NCBI RefSeq assembly: GCF_051020765.1 | Contig: NC_134936.1 | Coordinates: 434,001 to 498,000 of the forward strand | From: Lasioglossum baleicum | Lineage: Eukaryota > Arthropoda > Insecta > Hymenoptera > Halictidae | Length of the DNA: 64,000 nt | Direction of reading: 5' to 3' | Notes under the pieces: generated by a model | What the model was told of the DNA's origin: nothing | What the model saw: the letters and a program-made list of their open reading frames with translations, nothing else | The model's database searches: none | Program-made: the position numbers and the translations under genes | Part shown: in pieces, positions 56,222 to 64,000 of the stretch | Layout of the letters: each line of letters starts with the position of its first letter | How positions within the stretch are numbered: the stretch's first letter is position 1

Positions 56222-56898
56222 TCATTTTGTCCAGCTAAAAATGCCATTTGGCACACTGTGCGCCGGTAGGAAACGCCGGTGTCGAGGAGGCCGATGCTGC
56301 GGACAGCTCGACGACGAGCGTGGGAAAATAGGAAAGTACCAGTAACACTTACCGATACTTTGGGATGTGCCCAGGATGCTGCCCAGGCTGGAAAAGAGGC
56401 CCGTGCCTCGTTTGCATCGCCTTTTATAGGCGAGGATTCGTGGTGGGGGAATGGTGTGTAGGAAACGGATGTGTGACGTCGAGTTTCCGTCTTCCTCAAG
56501 ATGGCGGAACCTCGGCGTCCGTTTCCCGCCGAATATGGCTTGGAGCGCGGGACCGCGCATCGTAGCGCGTCGTATACCGACGGCGCGTTCGGTGATCTTC
56601 GGCGTCGCTCGGTTATGTTCGGCGTGTGTCTCCTAGTGACAGGCCTGCACCGTACAGGTCTGTTACAACTTTTTGGTACGTTTTTTCGAAGTCGGTTTAA
56701 TTTTTTTTTTTAAAGTTTGTTTTTATTTCACACTTTTTTTTATCTCTGTCAGCCGTCACATTCCAAATCGTAATTTATAAATATCTGAAAGCCGCAATCG
56801 ATAAACATAAACATATCACAAAAAAAAAGAAAGCGAAGAAAAAAAGGCACATACAGATCGAATTGAGTAACCTCTTGCTTTTTCGAAGTCGGTTAAAA

Positions 56899-59762
56899 AT
56901 GAGCAGTTCTAGTGATGAGGAGGCCTGCTTTATGTATCTGTGGTACCGGCGGATGAAAAGAAAAAGAAACCGCAAATTATGGGTGCATCCGTATATAGAA
57001 AAAAATTTTAACACGCGTTTATTTGTTGGTGCACGAGAAATGCAACAGAGTGACGATAAATTTCTGGCATTTTATAGAATGACCAAAGAAACTTATACAC
57101 ATCTCGTAGAAACTATTTCTCCAGCCATTCACTACACGAACACAAATATGAGGGAATGTGTCAGCGCGGAAGAACGCATACTGATAACACTAAGGTAAGC
57201 TTTTTATTTATATAGTTGAATATAATAATGTAATACGAAAAACAAAAACATTAGGCAAAGTAAAAACAAAATTTAATTAACAGGGATTAAGGAACAAACT
57301 ATTGTACAATATTTTAAAAAGTATTTTCACTTGGTGTATTCGGCGTAGATTGAGCTAAATTCGTAGAATTTCCTCCAAGCTCATCTATGAGTAGCAAAGC
57401 TCCCCTTTTGTAGCTCCTCAGTTGTATATCACTCAATTGTACGAGGTCTGGCACAAGGCTGATTAGAAAATTTTTGATTCCTTCCTCTCTCTTGTCCCCT
57501 ATATTTACTGGTGTAAGGGGGTTTGATAGTTTTGCATGTTTAGCTGAAAAATATGCTGCAATAGCTTTATCTGCTGCATCATAATTTAAAACTTTTCTTT
57601 TTCTTATCGGCTGCCCATGTGGACCTCTTGCTCTAATAAGTATTGATTCCGATGGAGGAATCGCCGCAACTCCGTCCCCCTGATGTGCCAATGGTGGCGT
57701 TAAAATTAGGGCAGGCTCTCTTAGCATTTCCTCTGTAATATCAGTACTTTCTTCTTCCTTATCTGTCTCCTCGTCAATTTCTGCTGTTGATGTGGTGGCT
57801 TCAGTTAAATTACCCGTAGGGTTGCCTACAACTTTTACATATGGAATCGCAAACTGCATTGCGTCCATTAGGTAGTAAGGCTTTTTCTTTGTTGCGCCAC
57901 TACCACTCGGTTTAGGTTTGAGGTGTCTCACAAATGTACTCCTCAGGTTCCTCCATTTTTCCTTGCATTCATTCACTGTAATACGGAAAAAAGTAGGTAA
58001 GTGCCTCGTTAAGTAAGTACAGTACAGTAATTTTTCGATCGGAGTCCCAACACCCGGGTTTTGGACGGACTTGGGTAGCGTACAGTGGCTATATTTTTAT
58101 GACTGCGTCTACCGCGCCGAGACTTCAAACAACGAGCCGAACATAGAGAAGGACAGAATGAAATAGGATCACGTGTCGCCGTCGCCAGCACAGTTTAAAG
58201 GCCCGTGCGTCATCACAATGAAACACCAAGACCTCAGCTTTTTTATTTTCTATGATATCATTATGGAACTTTCACCAACATATTCGTGGCATTTCTCTGA
58301 TTAAAATGATACCAAACACGATATAATTTGGCCAATATTTAGTGGTTTAATCGACGATGAAAGTTTCGAACGCAACGAAGAAGAGCGTATTGGAAAGAAA
58401 GAGACGCGAACAGTAGCCGCCGCCGGCACGCATCTCTTTCTTTCCAATACGCTCTTCTTCGTTGCGTTCGAAACTTTCATCGTCGATTAAACCACTAAAT
58501 ATTGGCCAAATTATATCGTGTTTGGTATCATTTTAATCAGAGAAATGCCACGAATATGTTGGTGAAAGTTCCATAATGATATCATAGAAAATAAAAAAGC
58601 TGAGGTCTTGGTGTTTCATTGTGATGACGCACGGGCCTTTAAACTGTGCTGGCGACGGCGACACGTGATTCTATTTCATTCTGTCCTTCTCTATGTTCGG
58701 CTCGTTGTTTGAAGTCTCGGCGCGGTAGACGCAGTCATAAAAATATAGCCACTGTACGCTATCCAAGTCCGTCCAAAACCCGGGTGTTGGGACTCCGATC
58801 GAAGAATTATACTGTACCAAGATGTCTTCATCTGGATGCTTATTTTCAGGTACTTGGCCACGGGTTGCACATTCGTTTCGTTGGGACTATACTTTTGCCG
58901 AGGAGAGTCTACAGTTGGGAAAATAGTATCTGAGACGACAACGATTATATGGAATGAGCTGAAAGATGTCTACATACCCCGCCCTACCTGCGACCAATGG
59001 AAAAGTATTGCTCATCGTTTTCAGACCCTATGGAACCTTCCAAATTGTATAGGGGCCTTGGATGGCAAGCACATCCGCATAGAGAAAATACCTAATACTG
59101 GGTCCACTAATTTTAATTATAAATCGTACCACTCAATTGTACTACTAGGATGCTGCGATGCTGATGGTATTTTCACTATGATTGAAACTGGATACGCTGG
59201 TAGAAACAGTGATGGAGGCATTTTCAGAGCCTCTGCAATTAAATCCATGTTATCCAATTCACAACTTGATGTCCCACCCCCATCTGAGCTTCCCTGCGCT
59301 GATTGTTTGTTCCCTTATTACTTTGTAGGAGATGAAGCTTTCCCATTATGTCGATATTTATTAAGACCTTACTCAAAACGGATTCTAGACAATATAAAAC
59401 GAATTTTTAATTATCGCTTAAGTCGGGGAAGGAAAACAATTGAATGCACGTTTGGTATGATGACAGAAAAATTCCAAGTACTCAGTACAGCGATACGTTG
59501 CCGCGATGAGAATAAGGTCAATGACATTATAAAAAGTGTTTGCGTGCTTCATAACTACATTAGAAAAAGAGAAGGGTCTCAGTATTTACCGCAACAAGTG
59601 GAAGAAAATGTCAACATCACTGGTTCTGCCAACCCCATTGATCTAACAGATCGAGCCAATATAAGCATTTATTCAGCCCCTTATGCTATTAGAGATTATT
59701 TAGCAAAATATTTTCTGACCCCAATGGCATCACTGCCTTGGCAGTGGAATTATTGCATTTAA
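56899..59762 (+). CDS. HARBI1-type nuclease of the Harbinger (two exons)
   Basis: Exon 1 is 56899-57194 and exon 2 is 58850-59762; GTAAGC...TTTTCAG sites join within an Arg codon and give 402 residues. The N-terminus (WVHPYIEKN, EERILITLRYLATG) and core match HARBI1/DDE_Tnp_4. Catalytic residues are D170 (IGALDGKHIRIEK), D260 (FVGDEAFPL) and E297 (IECTFGMMTEKF), all present. The start is the ATG at 56899 in AAAATGAGC; the frame is open a little upstream without ATG. It cuts and joins the element ends, normally together with a Myb- or MADF-type partner. Its 1655-base intron contains the last exon of that partner on the other strand and a 798-bp palindrome. The coding sequence is intact. Confidence 0.92.
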
Positions 59763-60337
59763 TGTGCTTGAATAAAAGAAATTGTAAAAGAGATGTAAAG
59801 CAGTGTATTATTAATAGTACATACTCTGTACTCAAGTACAATACCTACAGCTGTAAGATATTGAATTTACTAATAAATTAAAAACCTTACCTGACAAGTT
59901 CACTTCCTTTGTAACATTCCCCCAAGCTTTTTCAGTGGCATCCCTCTTTGAGTACGCTTGGAGGGTGTAATTATATAGCTCCGGGTACTTCTCCACTTCC
60001 CCAACAAATTTGACATTGAAAGCCTAAGGCCGAATTAACCAAATATCTCTTATTTCTTAATTATTATAATTTCTAATAATAATTTCCTATCTTTAAATTG
60101 ATTAGCAATTTTATCACATTATTTTTATTTAACTTATCATATTGACTATACCCCTCACGTTTAAGAATATTTGGATTTTTAACTACTTTCCGATAAACGC
60201 TTTTCTCGATAAAAAAAGATAATAAAGATAATAAATAAATAACCCATATGTAACCTAAATACATAGACCACATTGAAGAGTGCAATGCACTCAAACTACA
60301 AAAAATATTGGCAAGAACTGCACAAACTTACCTCCAT
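57314..60337 (-). CDS. MADF-domain partner protein of the Harbinger (three exons)
   Basis: Exons 60337-60332 (ATGGAG), 60023-59891 and 57975-57314 join at GTAAGT...TTAG and GTAAGG...ACAG sites with the frame kept, giving 266 residues. The MADF domain (about 4-75) shows FVGEVEKYPELYN, AWGNVTKEVN and ECKEKWRNLRSTFVRHLK. A long acidic/Thr-rich linker and a C-terminal part (IKNFLISLVPDLVQLSDIQLRSYKRGALLLIDEL) recalling a BESS motif follow. MADF proteins bind DNA, and in Harbinger elements this second protein helps the nuclease find the ends. The two-codon first exon is inferred from splice signals. The second intron contains all of HARBI1 exon 2. Confidence 0.83.
58020..58817. repeat. 798-bp near-perfect palindrome in the HARBI1 intron
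   Basis: Paired positions sum to 116837; the arms meet at about 58418 in CGTCTCTTTCTTTCC and its complement. The outer ends read ACAGTA(A)TTTTTCGATCGG and its approximate complement. It ends 32 bases before HARBI1 exon 2. Related copies are at 27865-28265 and about 3725-3975. Confidence 0.88.
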
Positions 60338-60339
60338 GA

Positions 60340-61212
60340 GTCGCGCGAATCGTACGATGCACACGATTTTCTAACTTCGCTGCCGATCGCACGTGATTAG
60401 AATCGAGGCGATTTCAGTCGAGCCGATTTCAGTCGACCATGAATCGACCCGTGTGTGGCTCTACAGTCATTTGCATTGGAAGTCACATGGAGGGGGGAAT
60501 CGCATGCGACTGTTCTCGCGTTGACCGAATTGACGATCGACCCGTGTGTGGACGGTTCATTTGACGGACGCGATTGCCATCTGCACACGGGTCGATTGTA
60601 GTCGATTTGTGTTTTTCAAACATCAAGAAACGCGTTTTCACTTATTCACTTTGAAAAAGAATTTAATAAAACAAAATTAAACTGATTTCGAAAAAACGAA
60701 CTAAAAAAATTCACTAAAAAGTAAGAAATAATTATAAGTATAAATAATTATGTGAATACACACGAACTTAAATACAACACAATCTTTTAGTGCGTTTTTT
60801 TGGTCCATCCATCTCGGCGAAATCGGTGAACATACATGAAATAATTCATTTTTCGCAAATAAAATCGTACGGAATAAAAAAATGAAAAATTTTTTTCACG
60901 AGACCACCCCGGAGACATACTCTACAAGATGCAAAAGGTTTCGTTCCGATTGGTCCATCCATCTCGGCGTAATCGGTGATTTCTTACCTCCATGAGTCGC
61001 GCGAATCGTCCGATCCACGCGATTTTCCAACTTCGCTTCTGATCGCACGCGATTAGATCGCGACAATTTCAGTCGAGCCGATTTCAGTCGACCACGAATC
61101 GACCCGTGTGTGGCTCTACGTTCATTTGCATTGGAAGTCACGTGGAGGGGGGAATCGCATGCAACTGTTATTGCGTCGACCGAATCGACGATCGACCCGT
61201 GTGTGGACGGCC
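60340..61212. repeat. Right end of Harbinger with duplicated subterminal blocks
   Basis: The block CTTACCTCCATGAGTCGCGCGAATCG occurs at about 60328 and 60986, and CGATTTCAGTCGACCA(T/C)GAATCGACCC at about 60424 and 61078. About 650 bp at the right end was therefore partly duplicated, including the short region around the MADF start codon. The GACCCGTGTGTGG motif is repeated four times. Confidence 0.7.
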
Positions 61213-61215
61213 TTA

Positions 61216-62153
61216 TGGTGACAATGCTTTGTCGGATACGACATGCAGAGACTGGTTTCGACGCTTCAAAAATAATGATTTTGAACTTGAGGATAAAGAA
61301 CGTTCTGGCGCACCGAAAAAATTTGAAGACGAAAAGTTGGAGGAATTACTCGATCAAGACCGATGTCAGACGCTAGCAGAACTTGCAAAACATTACAATT
61401 AGATGAGTCAACTGTTTCAAAACGTTTAAAAGTTTTAGGAATGATCCAGAAGCAAGGACATTGGGTACCGTATGAATTGAAGCCGTCGAGAGGCGTCGAA
61501 CGGCGTTTTCTCACGTGTAAACTACTGCTTCAACGGCAGAAAAGAAAAGGTTTTTGGCACCGCATCGTGACTGGCGATGAAAAGTGGATACACTCTACGA
61601 TAATAATCCAAAGCGTAAAAATTCGTGGGGTAAGCCTGGCCATGCATCAACATCATCTGCAAAACCAAATATCCATGGTTCGAAGCTTCTTCTCTGTATT
61701 TGGTGGGATCAGCAGGGTGTAATTTATAATGAGCTGCTCAAACCGAATGAGACTATCACGGGGGAGCGCTATCGACTCCAATTGATGCGTTTAAGTCGAG
61801 CCTTAAAAGAAAAACGGCCGCTATAGGAGCAGAGACACGACAAAGTGATTTTGCTACATGACAACGCTCGGCTTCATGTTGCAAAACCAGTGAAAACCTA
61901 CCTGGAAACGCTTCAATGGGAAGTTCTACCCCACCCGCCGTATTCACCCGACATAGCCCCTTCTGATTTTCACCTATTCCGTTCGATGGCACATGGCCTA
62001 GCTGACCAGCGCTTTCATTCTTATGAAGAAGCTAAAAAATGGATCGATTCTTGGATAGCCTCAAAAGACATGTCGTTTTTCCGACGCGGAATTCATATAC
62101 TACCAGAAAGATGGGAGAAAGTGGTCGCTAGTGATGGGCAATACTTTGAATGA
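61216..62153 (+). pseudogene. Mariner transposase, 3' part
   Basis: It continues the reading frame of 43559-43665. HTH and linker segments (CRDWFRRFKNNDFELED, ERSGAPKKFED) are followed by the catalytic region VTGDEKWI and LLHDNARLHVAKPVKTYLE, ending with HPPYSPDIAPSDFHLFRSM. The second and third catalytic residues are separated by about 34 residues (D34D type). Frame changes occur near 61400 and 61595, and an in-frame TAG lies at 61824-61826, so it was decayed in addition to being split. It ends at a TGA at 62151-62153. Confidence 0.92.
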
Positions 62154-62242
62154 AATGTTTTTGTTCCTTATAATTTAAATAAAGCTTTTATTTTGTAAAA
62201 GAAACAGCGAGAACTTATTCAAGGTCCTAATAAATTTTTGAA

Positions 62243-62460
62243 TAACATACAATTGTCAGCCGTAGGCGACACAAAGTACTAAATAAATAACATACAATTG
62301 TCAGCCGTAGACGACACGCAGTACTAAATAAATAATAAAAAAAATTGTATTGTCAGCCAAGGGCGACACTCATTTTTTAATACGATACAATTGTCAGCCG
62401 TAGGCGACACAAAGTACTAAATAACATATTGTCTTGTCAGCCAAGGACGACACCTTTTGA
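62243..62460. repeat. Five interspersed TTGTCAGCC...GACAC repeats
   Basis: TTGTCAGCCGTAGGCGACAC and variants (CCGTAGACGACAC, CCAAGGGCGACAC, CCAAGGACGACAC) occur five times at irregular spacing of about 40-65 bp, just upstream of the ORF at 62497. The core GTC...GAC is palindromic, so they could be protein-binding sites or small hairpins. Confidence 0.75.
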
Positions 62461-62496
62461 ATAATAAATAGTATACAATTTTCCGACAATACGAAA

Positions 62497-63883
62497 ATGA
62501 AGGTAAAACGTCAATCACGAAAAGCCATCAATAAAAAACGAAAATATGATTATCTCTCCCTTAATAATAATGTTGTCAATGAGAGCGAAAAAGAAGAAAA
62601 ACGGAATGCACAAATAAGACAGGCCGTGCAAAAATTACGGTCTAAAAGTACATATAATAAAAATAATGAATATGAGAAAAATAGAATGCGAAACAGAAAA
62701 AAATATCGTGATAATATTGATTGGAAGAAAAAATACATTAAATCTACTCGCAAACAAATGCAACGGAAACGACTGAATGACGATTTTCGTAAAAAAGAAA
62801 ATGAAATGAGGCTAAATCGAAAGAAACGAACAAGAGAAAATGACGATTATCGTAACAAAGAGAATGAAACAAATTTAAATCGAATTAAACGTAAACGAGA
62901 AATTCCAGAATTTAAACAATTGGAAAATAGAAAAACACTAAGTAGGATGAAGATATTGAGACAAAGAATAAATTATATTGCAAAAGAAATTGCCAAAAAT
63001 TCTGCAAGAAATAAAATACTACGGCATAATGATGCATATAAGTCCCGAGAACTTGCCAAAAATTCTGCAAGAAATAAAATACTACGGGATAATGATGCAT
63101 ATAAGTCCCGAGAACTTGCTGAAAATATTGCACGAATTAAGATGTTGCGGAGGAATCGTGTGCATAAGAAAAATGAATTACAACAAAATATTAACCACAT
63201 GAGAATAATGAGGAAACATAAAAAATACAAATGTAAAGAAAGACTTAATAATATTCACAGAATACGAAAATTAAGACAAAGCTTGAGATATAAATATCAA
63301 GAATCATTAAAAAAAACAATATGTCAACAAGAAAAGAGAGACATTGATGTATTAAAGTTTCGAGATTCTTTATATAACTGTTTATTGAATCAAAAAGATG
63401 ATAATACCACTGCGAAATTGAAATGGCAATTTATCAAATGTCGTATGGAAACGCCTTCGTTCATATGTTGCTGTTGTGAAGGTCTTTTTTTAAAATCTAC
63501 CGTTGTAAAATTAAATGTATTGAGAATCGATAAAGCAAATGATGAAATATTATCTCAAATAAATAATTTTCCGTCAGTTTTTATTTGTGGAACTTGTAAA
63601 AATTATGCTTATAGAGGCAAGGTATATAAGTTGTCAACAAGCAATGGTCTCAAGTTTCCCACAGTTCCAAAATCAGTGAAAGAATTGACTGATCTTGAGG
63701 AAAGAATGGTATCACCGATTCTGAATTTTATGCAAATTCGCGCACTGAAACCATATGCTTTAAATCCACAATTAGGCCTCAAAGGTAGTGTTGTTAATAT
63801 TCAAATCGATGTGAATAATATGTTAGAAGTATTGCCTCGAAAATTTACGGAAATGGAAACAATTCAACTGAAATTGAAACGTC
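62497..63883 (+). pseudogene. N-terminal part of a Helitron-type protein (DUF6570-like)
   Basis: About 462 residues from ATG. The first 290 are very basic with a degenerate repeat of about 20 residues. One 21-residue unit (AKNSARNKILRHNDAYKSREL) is duplicated nearly exactly, from a 63-base tandem duplication at about 62991-63116. The C-terminal part contains CCCCEGLF, FICGTCKNYAYRGKVYKLS, then LTDLEERMVSPILNFMQIR and GLKGSVVNIQIDV. These match the cysteine-rich region and DUF6570-like domain found before the Rep domain of Helitron-type proteins. The frame ends where an LTR-like sequence begins, so the Rep and helicase parts are missing. The final residues come from that LTR. Confidence 0.72.
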
Positions 63884-64000
63884 TGTGACGTGGCAGATTC
63901 CGCCTACGTCACTCCGAACCTTAAGCGAAAGACCGGGTCACTGAAAAGCGGCATAATAGCGAAACGACAATTACGAGCGCTCTCCCTGGGACATCCGAAC
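63884..64000 (+). repeat. Probable start of another Gypsy LTR (cut by window edge)
   Basis: The sequence from TGTGACGTGGCAGATTCCGC to the window end follows the opening of the other LTRs here (TGTGACGTTGC...GACGTCACT): TGTGACGT, then ACGTCACT within 30 bases. It also marks the abrupt end of the Helitron-type ORF. The second LTR lies outside the window. Confidence 0.5.

Larger units (their letters stand above)
52358..56260 (-). mobile_element. Complete Transib transposon
   Basis: 3903 bp. The ends start CACAGTGTGCCAAATGGC on both sides and match over about 35 bp with one mismatch. They are flanked by a 5-bp GC-rich duplication CGCCG (52353-52357, 56261-56265). A CGNCG-like pentamer and CACAGTG ends are typical of Transib. 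It carries one intact transposase ORF. Confidence 0.94.
44398..56667 (-). mobile_element. Complete Gypsy LTR retrotransposon (Gypsy-2)
   Basis: Two 923-bp LTRs, a tRNA-Lys-type primer site, gag, protease and pol on the minus strand, and a 4-bp duplication ACTT (44394-44397, 56668-56671). The 5' LTR is itself interrupted by a Transib of 3903 bp plus 5 bp of duplicated target. With that removed it is exactly 923 bp, like its partner. Confidence 0.95.
51837..56667 (-). repeat. Gypsy-2 5' LTR, interrupted by Transib
   Basis: The LTR pieces 51837-52357 and 56266-56667 together equal the 923 bp of the partner LTR, with about three substitutions. The interruption lies at GTCACGCCGGTAGG. Confidence 0.94.
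43666..61212. mobile_element. PIF/Harbinger transposon carrying nested elements
   Basis: The ends are GGCCGTCCACACACGGGTCG and its complement, flanked by the 3-bp duplication TTA (43663-43665, 61213-61215), the hallmark of PIF/Harbinger. Without Gypsy-2 and its target copy it would be about 5.3 kb. It carries a HARBI1-type nuclease and a MADF-domain gene, and subterminal copies of ACACGGGTCGATTG at both ends. Confidence 0.93.
43389..62227 (+). mobile_element. Mariner element, split by an 17.5-kb nested insertion
   Basis: The left end GGACCTTGAATAAGTTCTCG (43389) and right end with its complement (to 62227) are flanked by TA (43387-43388, 62228-62229). Outside the Harbinger insertion the pieces are 43389-43665 and 61216-62227, about 1.29 kb in total, the usual mariner size. 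Confidence 0.92.

Noticed and set aside
62243..62460. CRISPR-like spaced repeats
   Set aside because: Only five imperfect units with irregular spacing in a eukaryotic transposon context; no cas genes and no constant repeat length.

Overview
The window is eukaryotic, transposon-dominated DNA, most likely from an insect; an ant or other hymenopteran is my guess, at low confidence. It has no bacterial operons, no tRNA or rRNA genes, and only one small gene that might belong to the host. The evidence is the set of element superfamilies (Copia, Gypsy, mariner, PIF/Harbinger, hAT, Transib, Helitron remnants), GT-AG introns, and tRNA-type primer binding sites. Function assignments come from motifs read by eye in the translations; no database search was possible.

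Layout. 1-6681: intergenic, AT-rich, with several inverted-repeat elements and one near-perfect 226-bp hairpin. 6682-18839: a giant inverted repeat with about 4-kb arms carrying a Helitron-type helicase remnant on each side, flanked by about 400-bp direct repeats. Its left arm is interrupted by two hAT-type elements inserted back to back at one 8-bp target; a 566-bp element forms the loop. 18917-23526: a nearly pristine Copia retrotransposon on the minus strand, inserted at the edge of a 2.6-kb palindromic element with CAGGGTGTCCCA ends (23534-26159). 26160-30854: an unidentified GC-rich segment, a third helicase remnant, a small three-exon Gly/Arg-rich gene with one in-frame stop, palindromic elements and an (AT)n tract. 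30855-41160: a complete Gypsy element (Gypsy-1, plus strand) with gag, pol and a third ORF carrying zinc knuckles. 41171-42886: a solo LTR of a related family. 42922-43277: a 356-bp CAGGGTGTCCCA MITE.

43389-62227 is a four-level nest, each level supported by ends and target duplications. A decayed mariner (TA) was split by a PIF/Harbinger element (TTA). The Harbinger was split by a second Gypsy element (Gypsy-2, minus strand, ACTT). One LTR of Gypsy-2 was split by an intact-looking Transib (CGCCG), a relative of the RAG recombinase. The Harbinger keeps a HARBI1-type nuclease gene and a MADF-domain gene on opposite strands, and their exons interlock: the last exon of each lies in an intron of the other. 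62243-64000: short repeats, the N-terminal part of a Helitron-type protein, and what looks like the start of another Gypsy LTR that truncates it.

The genes do not form a host pathway. Each cluster is the transposition machinery of one element: gag/protease/RT/RNase H/integrase for the retroelements, and nuclease plus DNA-binding partner for Harbinger. The most unusual items are the interlocked Harbinger genes, the RSS-like 7-23-9 ends of the Transib, the GGGAAAC shift site in Gypsy-2, its roughly 500-residue tail with an AT-hook, and the zinc-knuckle ORF3 of Gypsy-1.
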